The translations under genes were made by a program, and so were the position numbers. A model generated the notes under the pieces. The model saw nothing but the letters and a program-made list of their open reading frames with translations. It was not told where the DNA came from and did no database searches. Positions 1 through 6,140 of a DNA stretch of 8,203 bases are shown in pieces (position 1 is the stretch's first letter; every line of letters begins with the position of its first letter). Location: assembly GCA_030632925.1 (NCBI GenBank), contig DAOVTU010000105.1, positions 1 through 8,203 of the forward strand, given 5' to 3'. The DNA comes from Candidatus Krumholzibacteriia bacterium (GTDB lineage: Bacteria; Krumholzibacteriota; Krumholzibacteriia; LZORAL124-64-63).

Positions 1-1
1 C

Positions 2-241
2 AAACCCGAGTTGGAAAAGGCGTACCACAAGGCCGCCGGCAAGTTGCCTGAGGGCTCCAACGCCGAGGACCTGATCGTGCTGTTGCCGGATTGGAAAGGC
101 ACCACCCACGACGCCTGTGACGTGCAGGACTCGACCAAGCAAGCTGCCGTGGTGATCGCTGGTGCCGATGGCTCCATCCTGGCCCGCGCCCAGGGCGATA
201 ATCTGGGCGAGGCTGCCGTCACCGCTCTGCAGAACCGGTAG
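2..241 (+). CDS. C-terminal fragment of a possible thioredoxin-fold (redoxin/YtfJ-like) protein
   Basis: The reading frame is open from the left window edge to a TAG stop, giving the last 79 residues of a protein whose start lies outside the window. The fragment has an alternating hydrophobic strand, a short turn and a second strand (AAVVIAGADGSILARAQG), followed by a helix ending in ALQNR. This order resembles the final beta-hairpin and helix of thioredoxin-like proteins such as YtfJ. The N-terminal part, where a CxxC motif would normally lie, is not visible, so redox activity cannot be judged. Only one cysteine is present in the fragment. The gene ends 4 nt before rlmG on the same strand, so the two are probably cotranscribed. 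The coding assignment is solid; the fold assignment is an inference from the strand-turn-strand-helix pattern. Confidence 0.6.
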   Translation, partial: KPELEKAYHKAAGKLPEGSNAEDLIVLLPDWKGTTHDACDVQDSTKQAAVVIAGADGSILARAQGDNLGEAAVTALQNR

Positions 242-245
242 CAAC

Positions 246-1406
246 ATGGAGTTGTTGTCGCATCAGGGTTTCCATTTCACGTTGCAGCGCTTTCCCCTCA
301 AAAAGGGGGATCGCCTGCGCGCCTGGGATGCGGCTGATGAGTACCTGCTGCGCTATATAGTTGACGAAGAATTGCTGACGACGACATCCCGGGTGCTGTT
401 GTTGAACGATGCCTTCGGTGCCCTGGCCGTGCCGCTGCACAGGCGGCAACCGGTGTCGTGGGGCGATTCCCATCTGGCCCGGCAGGCGCGGAAATTCAAC
501 CTGTACCACAACGACATCGAAGGCCCCGAGCCGATTTTTGTGCCGGCCGACGAAGACCCCACCGGGCCCTTTGATCTGGTGCTGATCAAGCTGCCCAAAA
601 ATCTGGCCTTTCTTGAAGACCAACTGCTGCGCTTGCGGCCACTGTTGGCGCCCGAGGCCCATGTGGTCACTGGTGGCATGATCAAGCACACGCCCAAGCG
701 GGCCTACCAACTGTTGGAACAGGTTTTGGGCGCCACGGTCACCACCCAGGGGTGGAAGAAGGCGCGCCTGGCCCACAGTGAAGTGGAGCCGCGCGAAGAT
801 TTACCGGCCAGTTTGCCAGCCACCACTTACACCATGCCGGATTCGGATATCGAGCTTTGCAACCTGCCCAATGTGTTTTCGCGGGAGCAACCTGATGTGG
901 GCACGCGGTTGTTGTTGGCCAACCTGCCCAGCACGGACGCCGAGTTGTCAGCGGTGGATTTGGGATGTGGCAATGGCATCCTGGCGGTGGCTTTGAGCCA
1001 GGCTTGCCCACGAGCCCAGATTTTGGGCGTGGATGAGTCGTTCCAGGCAGTGGCCAGTGCCAACCTGAATGCGGCCGCCCTGGGCGCTGACGGCCACCGG
1101 TTGATATTCCGGGCCGGTGATGGCCTGACCGACGAGCCGGCCGGATCACGGGACCTGGTAGTCTGCAATCCCCCGTTCCATCAGGGCATGGTCACCGGCG
1201 ATTTGGCGGCCTGGACGATGTTCACCGAGGCCGAGCGCATTTTGCGCCCCGGCGGTGAATTGCGCGTGGTGGGCAACCGGCACCTGGGTTATCACGCCAA
1301 GTTGCAGCGGCTGTTTGATCGGGTTGAGTTGGTGGCGTCTGATCCCAAATTTGTGGTCCTCTCTGCCCTAAAAAGCAGCGCGTTTAAAAGTAGTACCCCA
1401 CTCTGA
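246..1406 (+). CDS. rlmG: 23S rRNA (guanine-N2)-methyltransferase RlmG
   Basis: This 386-residue protein resembles E. coli RlmG (YgjO, about 378 aa) along its whole length. RlmG uses S-adenosylmethionine to methylate N2 of G1835 in 23S rRNA (E. coli numbering). Shared blocks include TLQRFP and WDAADEYLL near the N-terminus, LNDAFGAL, an LIKLPK segment, GWKKARL and NVFSR before the catalytic domain. The C-terminal Rossmann domain carries the SAM-binding motif DLGCGNG (residues 238-244), the acidic motif II around VDES (D263), and the catalytic NPPF motif (308-311), with NRHLGY and KFVVL near the end. The first half is the degenerate methyltransferase-like domain typical of the RsmC/RlmG group. 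ATG at 246 is chosen because homology begins just after it; upstream codons in this frame overlap the preceding gene. No clear Shine-Dalgarno is seen, so translation may be coupled to that gene. The last dozen residues form a tail beyond the homologous region and overlap the convergent gene. Confidence 0.95.
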   Translation: MELLSHQGFHFTLQRFPLKKGDRLRAWDAADEYLLRYIVDEELLTTTSRVLLLNDAFGALAVPLHRRQPVSWGDSHLARQARKFNLYHNDIEGPEPIFVPADEDPTGPFDLVLIKLPKNLAFLEDQLLRLRPLLAPEAHVVTGGMIKHTPKRAYQLLEQVLGATVTTQGWKKARLAHSEVEPREDLPASLPATTYTMPDSDIELCNLPNVFSREQPDVGTRLLLANLPSTDAELSAVDLGCGNGILAVALSQACPRAQILGVDESFQAVASANLNAAALGADGHRLIFRAGDGLTDEPAGSRDLVVCNPPFHQGMVTGDLAAWTMFTEAERILRPGGELRVVGNRHLGYHAKLQRLFDRVELVASDPKFVVLSALKSSAFKSSTPL

Positions 1407-1875
1407 GTCCGGACCAGCTGTTGCTGCCTACGGCCTTCACCCGCAGTGAAAATTCCCAGTGGTCGTACCGCAGCCCCAGCCCCGGCATGTAACTCCACTC
1501 GTCGACTTTCGAGAAATAGCCCATTTCACCGCTCATGAAGAACGCACCAAGGGCAAACCGGGCGCCCAGAGAGGTCTCCCAGATGTCGATGCCGGCGCCG
1601 TCGGCCTCCTGCGGGAAATGATTCCAGCCTACACTGGCGCTCACCTCCAGCAACGGGATGAGCGGATAATTGAACATTCCCTGCAATCCATAACCCGTGG
1701 AATATTTGTCCGCAAAATCGTTTCTGGGCGGAGACACCTGCGCTCCCAGCCCCCAGTAGTTTCCCGAGTGCCAGGGTGCTCGGGGCTTTGCTTCATCAGC
1801 TGCCACGGCGCCGCTCGCCACACCACACAAAAGAAGAACAACCCATCCGGCCACCATCAATTTCTTCGTCAACAT
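1384..1875 (-). CDS. Small predicted outer-membrane beta-barrel protein
   Basis: This 163-residue protein begins with a clear signal peptide: K4-K5, a hydrophobic core (MVAGWVVLLLCGVA) and an AVA-type cleavage site near residue 25. The mature part (about 138 aa) consists of short amphipathic strands rich in Gly, Tyr, Trp and Phe, such as YWGLGAQV, LLEVSASVGW, TSLGARFALG and GLGLRYDHWEF. It ends in GLRVGYYF, and a terminal aromatic residue after an alternating strand is the usual BAM-recognition signal of outer-membrane barrels. Its length suits a barrel of about eight strands, but I do not recognise a named family. The frame stays open upstream into nhaC, but ATG at 1875 is chosen for the signal peptide and for a GAGGG ribosome site 4 nt upstream. 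The start lies 17 nt after the nhaC stop, which suggests an operon. The 3' end overlaps the convergent rlmG by 23 bp. Confidence 0.82.
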   Translation of the reverse strand: MLTKKLMVAGWVVLLLCGVASGAVAADEAKPRAPWHSGNYWGLGAQVSPPRNDFADKYSTGYGLQGMFNYPLIPLLEVSASVGWNHFPQEADGAGIDIWETSLGARFALGAFFMSGEMGYFSKVDEWSYMPGLGLRYDHWEFSLRVKAVGSNSWSGLRVGYYF

Positions 1876-1892
1876 ATCACCCTCACTCTCAA

Positions 1893-3515
1893 TTATGATC
1901 TGACTAAAAAAGGCACCCGAGGCAAAGCCACCAGCACCGCAACTCCCACCGGCAACGAGATCCAGGGCGAGACGCCCAATCCGGCCGGTACAAAGCCTAC
2001 CACCACGGCGACCAGAGCGGCCAACAGGGCGTAGGGAATCTGGGTCCGCACATGGTCGTGGGGTTCCACCCCGCACGAGATGGACGTGACAATGGTCGTA
2101 TCGCTGAAGGGCGAACAGTGATCACCAAACACCGCGCCGCTAAAAACAGCGGCCACCACGACGCTCAACAGCGTATCGCCCCCACCAAGGGTGGCGGTCG
2201 CCGGCACAGCCAGCGGGAACAGCAGGCCCATTGTACCCCACGACGTGCCCGTGGCAAATGAAATGGCCGCGCCGGTCAGGAAAGTCAGCGTCGGCATGAG
2301 CCACAGGACATTGCTATCGCTCAACAGGCCTGATATGAGTTCGGCCGTGCCCAGGGCACTCATCACGCTGCCCATGATCCAGGCCGCAAACAGGATGCCC
2401 ACCGGGCCAATCATGGCGCCAACTCCACGGCCAAAAGCCTGCACCGGCGCCAGGGGTCGTGCGCCCCGACCGGCGGGAAAAACAAGGAGGGCCACCACGG
2501 TCGCTGCCAGAGCCGCCATCACCAGCACCAGAGGGCCAGCATTCGAACCGAGGGCCGCCACCATGCGGTCGCGGCTGTCGGGCCAACCCGGGGCCGTGTC
2601 ACCAAGGACCATGAAGCCCACAAAAAAAGCGATCAACAAGACCGCCAAAGGCCCCAGTGCCGTGGCCGGATGGCCCAGATTTTTTTCGGCCTCAGCCGAA
2701 ACCGTGTCCGCCGAATCGTCAGAATGCTCCAACTGCGCATCCGCCACAAACTCCGCCATCGGGCCCGGATGAAACCGGTAACGAATCGCCACAAAAAGCA
2801 GCACCAGCGTGAACCAACTGTGGAAGTTGTAGGGCAGCGATTGCAGGAAAATCAGGTAGGGATTGACGTCGCGTCCGGCCAGGGCGTAGGCCTCGCCGAT
2901 CATCGTGAGTTGGAAAGCGATCCAGGTGGAGATGAAGGCCACGCAGGCCACCGCGCTGCTGGTGGAGTCGACAATGTAGGCCAGCTTGGCCCGGGCCACG
3001 CCGCTGCTGTCGGCCAGGCTGCGGCTGACGCGGCCGACGACCATGCTGTTGGCCAGGCCATCAAAGAAGCACAACAGACCCAAACCGCCAGCGGCCATCT
3101 CCACCCGCGCGCCGGCATCTTTGCCAGGCGAGACCAGCCGGCGCAACAAAGCCGTGAACCCGCCGCCGGCTTCGAGGATTGCGGCAAAGCCGCCCAGGAT
3201 CAGGGTGAAGGCCACTGCCCCCATTTTCCAGGAGCTTTGCAGATTCGGCACCAGATGATCGGCAAACAGGGAAAGATATGCGGCCCAAGGGTCGCCGCCG
3301 TGCACCAGGATGGCGCCCGCCAAGCCACCGACCAGTAAACCGGTCAAGGCGTGGCGTGTAAGAATAATCACCGTCAGGGCCACCAGCGGCGGCCAGACCG
3401 CGCGCAGGGAAGATTGCCCCGCCGCCAGGACAACCGTGCCCAGGACCAGAACCGCGATGGTGATAAGAGTCCGCGCACCGGTCAGGCGCGCGGTCGTGGT
3501 GTCAGCGTTTGCCAA
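1893..3515 (-). CDS. nhaC: NhaC-family Na+/H+ antiporter (possible organic-solute/Na+ exchanger)
   Basis: This 540-residue, highly hydrophobic inner-membrane protein has roughly a dozen predicted membrane segments and the signatures of the NhaC family (Pfam Na_H_antiporter). These are FFDGLANSMVVGR near residues 150-162, AYIVDSTSSAVA (179-190) followed by ISTWIAF, SFATGTSWGTMG (419-430), and the hallmark GDHCSPFSDTTI (464-475). A charged cytoplasm-like loop rich in Asp and Glu lies at about 252-280. Family members exchange Na+ for protons; some relatives (for example MleN) exchange organic acids, so the substrate is not settled by sequence alone. The start is TTG at 3515, supported by AGAGGA spaced 5 nt upstream and by the residues preceding the first membrane segment. 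The length is within the family range and no lesion is visible. The small barrel gene follows at 17 nt. The gap of 91 nt upstream holds a weak hairpin and a direct repeat, so separate control is possible. Confidence 0.9.
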   Translation of the reverse strand: MANADTTTARLTGARTLITIAVLVLGTVVLAAGQSSLRAVWPPLVALTVIILTRHALTGLLVGGLAGAILVHGGDPWAAYLSLFADHLVPNLQSSWKMGAVAFTLILGGFAAILEAGGGFTALLRRLVSPGKDAGARVEMAAGGLGLLCFFDGLANSMVVGRVSRSLADSSGVARAKLAYIVDSTSSAVACVAFISTWIAFQLTMIGEAYALAGRDVNPYLIFLQSLPYNFHSWFTLVLLFVAIRYRFHPGPMAEFVADAQLEHSDDSADTVSAEAEKNLGHPATALGPLAVLLIAFFVGFMVLGDTAPGWPDSRDRMVAALGSNAGPLVLVMAALAATVVALLVFPAGRGARPLAPVQAFGRGVGAMIGPVGILFAAWIMGSVMSALGTAELISGLLSDSNVLWLMPTLTFLTGAAISFATGTSWGTMGLLFPLAVPATATLGGGDTLLSVVVAAVFSGAVFGDHCSPFSDTTIVTSISCGVEPHDHVRTQIPYALLAALVAVVVGFVPAGLGVSPWISLPVGVAVLVALPRVPFLVRS

Positions 3516-3526
3516 GGCGATCCTCT
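3516..3526 (-). promoter_or_regulatory. Ribosome binding site supporting the TTG start of nhaC
   Basis: On the - strand AGAGGA (3526-3521) is followed by a 5-nt spacer and then TTG at 3515. No other start codon in frame between here and the first membrane helix has a comparable site, which favours the TTG start. Confidence 0.6.
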
Positions 3527-3530
3527 ATGG

Positions 3531-3555
3531 GTCAGACAAAATTCTGCGTCAGACG
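3531..3555. repeat. Direct repeat GTCAGAC in the nhaC leader
   Basis: The heptamer GTCAGAC occurs at 3531-3537 and again at 3549-3555, 18 bp apart start to start, in the untranslated region just upstream of nhaC. Each copy is itself a GTC-N-GAC dyad. The spacing is just under two helical turns, so the copies would lie on roughly the same DNA face, as for paired binding sites of a regulator. Chance occurrence cannot be excluded for a 7-mer. Confidence 0.35.
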
Positions 3556-3579
3556 ATTTGCTCGTTCCCATACTAAGGC

Positions 3580-3598
3580 AAAAACAGGGACAGCGTCC
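3580..3598 (-). terminator. Weak hairpin plus T-run after the secreted-protein gene
   Basis: On the - strand, just after the TAG of the upstream gene, GGAC-GCT-GTCC forms a 4-bp stem, followed by CTG and a run of five T. The stem is short, so this is at best a weak terminator. The upstream secreted-protein gene and nhaC may be partly cotranscribed. A poor promoter-like pair for nhaC (TGGACG, 18 nt, TAGTAT) overlaps the same sequence. Confidence 0.25.
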
Positions 3599-3606
3599 AC
3601 CCTCGC

Positions 3607-4224
3607 CTATCGATACAACGATTTCACGGCGCCCCACTTGGCGTTCTGCTCAAATGTGTAGTCGCCAAAAGTGAAAACCGGCAAGTCATGGGAACCGGAG
3701 GCCGGCGCCATGCTGACCAGATTGTCGCCCGTATCCTCGAAGTCCACATAGGCCATGGTGTTGGAAATGCTGGCCGGCGAAGTGGGCACCAGTTTGTAGC
3801 CCACCGGACTGTTGCCCATCGTTAGCACGCTGAAGGTCGCCAGGGTGGCGGCCCGTTGGCTGGACACCGGCACCGCCGTGGCGTAGCCGGCCACGATGCT
3901 GTCAGTGCCTCCGAGATTTATCGCCGGGATGGGAAAGGTCACCGTCAAAAGCATATCGCCACTGGGCGGCTCGATGGCGCATTCGAAACCCGAGACGAAT
4001 TCCACATCGCGGGAGCCACCGCCGTCAAAACTTTCGTTGACCGGATCGAGCAGGATCAGGTACAGCGAATGGGTGGAGTTGGGCGAAACCTCGATCTCAC
4101 TCACGCTGGCGGCCGAGTCGTAGAACAACCCAAGGCGGTTGTCGTCGGCAGCGGCCGGTGCAGTGATCAACAAGATGATGAGAAGCAGGAAGGAACAACG
4201 CATACGAGCGAGACCAATAGTCAT
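3607..4224 (-). CDS. Secreted protein of unknown function, lineage-type C-terminus
   Basis: This 205-residue protein has a signal peptide: R6/R9, a leucine/isoleucine core at 11-21 (SFLLLIILLIT) and an APAAA cleavage region near residues 22-26. The mature part is Ser/Thr-, Gly- and Pro-rich with many predicted beta strands, including LGLFYD, SLYLILLDPVN, VEFVSGFECAI and LLTVTFPIPAINLG. A beta-sandwich resembling cohesin- or carbohydrate-binding-type folds is plausible, but I recognise no catalytic motif. The C-terminus WGAVKSLYR resembles, from memory, ends of other exported proteins in Krumholzibacteriota/Eisenbacteria-like genomes; this is unverified. ATG at 4224 is chosen for GGAG 7 nt upstream. 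A second ATG at 4203 would still leave most of the signal peptide but lacks such a site. It stands alone behind a strong terminator, so it has its own promoter somewhere in 4225-4376, though none is convincing. Confidence 0.8.
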   Translation of the reverse strand: MTIGLARMRCSFLLLIILLITAPAAADDNRLGLFYDSAASVSEIEVSPNSTHSLYLILLDPVNESFDGGGSRDVEFVSGFECAIEPPSGDMLLTVTFPIPAINLGGTDSIVAGYATAVPVSSQRAATLATFSVLTMGNSPVGYKLVPTSPASISNTMAYVDFEDTGDNLVSMAPASGSHDLPVFTFGDYTFEQNAKWGAVKSLYR

Positions 4225-4376
4225 GTCAGCTCTCCAGGGATTGAGTGATGGCGAGATCCAACACCGGCATCCTGTCCGGGAGCTCTGTTGCTTCAGGGGG
4301 CGACCTGAGGAGCACGAATCGAGGGCGGCGAACCCGGGAAACGGTTTGTTGTCAGTGCTATGAGCTGTCTCAAGCT
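4225..4376 (-). other. Leader/promoter region of the secreted-protein gene
   Basis: This non-coding stretch lies between the upstream gene's terminator and the ATG at 4224. It must hold the promoter of the secreted-protein gene if the terminator is efficient, yet I find no good -35/-10 pair. It contains an inverted repeat, TCAGG-N6-CCTGA (4292-4308), which could be an operator or a small hairpin, and the GGAG ribosome site near the start codon. No convincing small ORF is present. Confidence 0.4.
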
Positions 4377-4414
4377 ACAAAAAGAAGACGGGCCGCACAA
4401 ATGCACGGCCCGCC
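4377..4414 (-). terminator. Strong intrinsic terminator of the PorV-like gene
   Basis: On the - strand the sequence folds as CGGGCCG (4412-4406) against CGGCCCG (4395-4389), a perfect 7-bp GC stem. G-U pairs and a C-G pair extend it inward to an ATTT loop, and a G-U and a G-C pair extend it outward. A T-rich tract (TTCTTTTT) follows immediately. It lies 28 nt past the stop of the barrel gene, where an intrinsic terminator is expected. Confidence 0.88.
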
Positions 4415-4442
4415 GAAATCATCCCACCGTATGCACCCCACC

Positions 4443-5465
4443 TCAAATATCCCGCCGGATCGTCAGTGTAAACGTGTCAAATGAGGATTTTTCAGACAAA
4501 CCCAACTCCCTGATGATGCCCCCATCAAGCGAGCCCCAATCCAGAGTCACACCAAAGGGTTGCACCCACCGGCGTGGCAAATTCAGGCCAACACCGTACT
4601 GGCTCGTGCCGCCAAAAATCTGCTTGTCGTGGCCCATCCGGAAGGAGAGCGATTGCAGCAGTGTCAATTCGGCGCCGAAGTGCCGGTCGCCAAAGTATTC
4701 GTCTTCGTGCCGGACATCCTTGAACACGTAGGCCAGCGTCAAAGCCACCACATCTGCGGTCTCTTCACCGTCCACGGCCAGAACCAGGCCCAGTCCCAAT
4801 CGGGTGTCCTCCGGCACATAGAGGGAGTCGTCGATGTTGCGCAGCACGCCGGCCAGGCTGGCCGTCACGCTGGTCTTGTTAAACTGCCGCCGGTACCTGC
4901 CCGAAGAACCAAAATCCAGGCCGTTGACATGGGTCACTTCTTCAATGCCGTTGAACCGGTAACGACGATGGGAGATCCCCACGGTCCAATCCCAGGCCGA
5001 GCCGGGAGCCAGCAACGCGGCCACATCCATGCTGCCTGAAACCACCGAGACCCGGTCGTCGACACGGTAGGTTTCACCTGTGCCATCGGGAATATACGCG
5101 GTGCGGATAGGCAAGTCGTCACTGACAAAATCCATGCGGGCCACACCGATCCGGAAGGCTCCCAATTCGGCGGCCGCCGCGTACTGGTGAAATTCCAGGC
5201 CTTCGATATAGGACAAGTGGCCATAACCGGCCTGTACCGCTTGGCCCTCCGGCAACGGCGCAGGGTTGTCAAAGATGGACATCGGCCCCCGCGACACGGC
5301 CAAATCGGCCTGCCCCATGGATTCGGAGCGGGTGCCGGCAAAAATAGGTTCCCAGGCGGCTACCGAACCAACCCGCGTAAAGCCCGCAGCCTGTGCTGTG
5401 GGCGCTACACATATCAGGCAGGCAAGCAACAACAGGAACCGCAAAAAATTCGAATGACGCAGCAA
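4443..5465 (-). CDS. PorV/UPF0164-like outer-membrane beta-barrel protein
   Basis: This protein (340 aa from TTG at 5465) starts with a signal peptide: Arg/His n-region, core FLLLLACLICVA and cleavage after PTAQA near residue 26. Soon after comes GTRSESMGQADLAVSRG then IFDNPAPL (about residues 44-71). This matches the pattern 'GARxxxMGGAxxAxxxDxxAxxxNPAxL' of PorV/PorQ, FadL-like and UPF0164 barrels. The rest is regular amphipathic strands (VQAGYGHLSYI, LGLGLVLAV, VVALTLAYVF, YGVGLNL, FTLTIRRDI). PorV carries substrates to the surface sortase of type IX secretion; whether this protein does anything similar is unknown. A longer form from GTG at 5492 (349 aa) is possible. TTG at 5465 is preferred because AGGGGAG sits 4 nt upstream and because the candidate promoter would start transcription only about 13 nt before the GTG. 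It has its own promoter and terminator, directly downstream of the sortase gene. Confidence 0.8.
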   Translation of the reverse strand: MLRHSNFLRFLLLLACLICVAPTAQAAGFTRVGSVAAWEPIFAGTRSESMGQADLAVSRGPMSIFDNPAPLPEGQAVQAGYGHLSYIEGLEFHQYAAAAELGAFRIGVARMDFVSDDLPIRTAYIPDGTGETYRVDDRVSVVSGSMDVAALLAPGSAWDWTVGISHRRYRFNGIEEVTHVNGLDFGSSGRYRRQFNKTSVTASLAGVLRNIDDSLYVPEDTRLGLGLVLAVDGEETADVVALTLAYVFKDVRHEDEYFGDRHFGAELTLLQSLSFRMGHDKQIFGGTSQYGVGLNLPRRWVQPFGVTLDWGSLDGGIIRELGLSEKSSFDTFTLTIRRDI

Positions 5466-5476
5466 GATGCTCCCCT
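5466..5476 (-). promoter_or_regulatory. Ribosome binding site favouring the TTG start at 5465
   Basis: AGGGGAG (5476-5470 on the - strand) is followed by CATC and then TTG at 5465. This is the best ribosome site near the 5' end of the barrel gene; the GTG at 5492 has only an AGGTGG 9 nt upstream. The shorter protein keeps a complete signal peptide. Confidence 0.55.
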
Positions 5477-5511
5477 TTGGCGAATTGAACACATCCGATC
5501 ACCACCTGTTC

Positions 5512-5539
5512 AATATAGGGGTTCAGCCGTTGGTATCAA
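5512..5539 (-). promoter_or_regulatory. Candidate sigma-70 promoter of the PorV-like gene
   Basis: On the - strand TTGATA (5539-5534) and TATATT (5517-5512) are separated by 16 bp and each match the consensus at five of six positions. The -35 box lies inside the last codons of the sortase gene and the -10 box just past its stop. Transcription would begin near 5505, giving a leader of about 40 nt that contains the AGGGGAG ribosome site. Confidence 0.6.
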
Positions 5540-6140
5540 TGGCCTTTCGCGCAATCCGGTGGCCGCCTTCGACCGGTTCGGCCAGCACCACATAGCGATC
5601 GCTGGTCGGGGTCCAGCCTCCGAACGGATGACAGGTGATGAGGGTCAACAGGGGCGAGCCGCCCTGCTCCATCACTTCCACGGCGGTGTGGTCAACAACC
5701 GAGGTCTGCCGCACCCGGTATGAACGCCGCCCACCGGCAAATTCCACCACCAAAAGATCGCCCTGCCGCAAGCCTTCCATGAACTGCGCCCAACTGTCGC
5801 GGTGCCCGGCCAGGACCACATTGTCGTCGTCTCCCGGACGCGCGGTGCCCCCGATGTGAGCCAGGCCGAAGGCCATAGTCTGGCCGGTCGAACCTTCGAG
5901 CACCGGCAGGCTCACCCCCAACCGGGGCGCCATCAGGCGCGCCACCGGTTGGAAGTCGGCCCACTGCCAGGGGGCATGCGCATCGCCGTCGGCCAGATGT
6001 GCAGCCAGGGCGGCGTCCACCAACTCGGACGCCACCAGGCCCTTGATCTGCAGGTAGCCATCGCGGCCCAACAGGCCTACGCCGCCCAGAACCAAAATGA
6101 GCCACAAACTCACGGTGCGCAGGCTCCGGAGGGTCAACAT
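5523..6140 (-). CDS. Class GN-type sortase (cysteine transpeptidase)
   Basis: This 205-residue protein has one N-terminal membrane segment (about residues 8-25) followed by a periplasm-facing sortase domain. The catalytic triad is visible in its proper context: His113 in VLAGHRD, Cys170 in LITCHPF and Arg182 in SDRYVV. Other family features are WADFQPVARL (60-69), FGLAHIGGTARPG (91-103) and a GD turn (127-128). Sortases cut a substrate at an LPxTG-like motif and join it to an amino group. The class GN type (TIGRFAM family described for Proteobacteria) is encoded beside a VIT/vWA substrate, exactly as here. The acceptor in diderms is not known. ATG at 6140 is preceded by a perfect GGAGGT at 5-nt spacing, lying inside the substrate gene. 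The start overlaps the substrate's stop by 7 nt, so translation is probably coupled. All catalytic residues are intact and the length is normal. Confidence 0.94.
   Translation of the reverse strand: MLTLRSLRTVSLWLILVLGGVGLLGRDGYLQIKGLVASELVDAALAAHLADGDAHAPWQWADFQPVARLMAPRLGVSLPVLEGSTGQTMAFGLAHIGGTARPGDDDNVVLAGHRDSWAQFMEGLRQGDLLVVEFAGGRRSYRVRQTSVVDHTAVEVMEQGGSPLLTLITCHPFGGWTPTSDRYVVLAEPVEGGHRIARKAIDTNG

Noticed and set aside
162..245. Upstream extension of RlmG from 162
   Set aside because: It overlaps the preceding gene in another frame and adds residues with no counterpart in RlmG; homology begins just after the ATG at 246.
219..776. - strand open frame of 185 codons within rlmG
   Set aside because: It is antisense to conserved rlmG sequence, and its product is Gln/Gly/Arg-rich without a recognisable domain.
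1384..2076. Long version of the small barrel protein starting at 2076
   Set aside because: It would read out of frame through the end of nhaC and bury the signal peptide in the middle. The ATG at 1875 has both a ribosome site and the signal peptide.
2670..3338. + strand open frame of 222 codons opposite nhaC
   Set aside because: It is an antisense shadow of a strongly conserved transporter, with biased composition and no ribosome site or domain.
4443..5492. GTG start at 5492 for the PorV-like barrel
   Set aside because: It is kept only as an alternative. The ribosome site is weaker and the candidate promoter would leave almost no leader before it.
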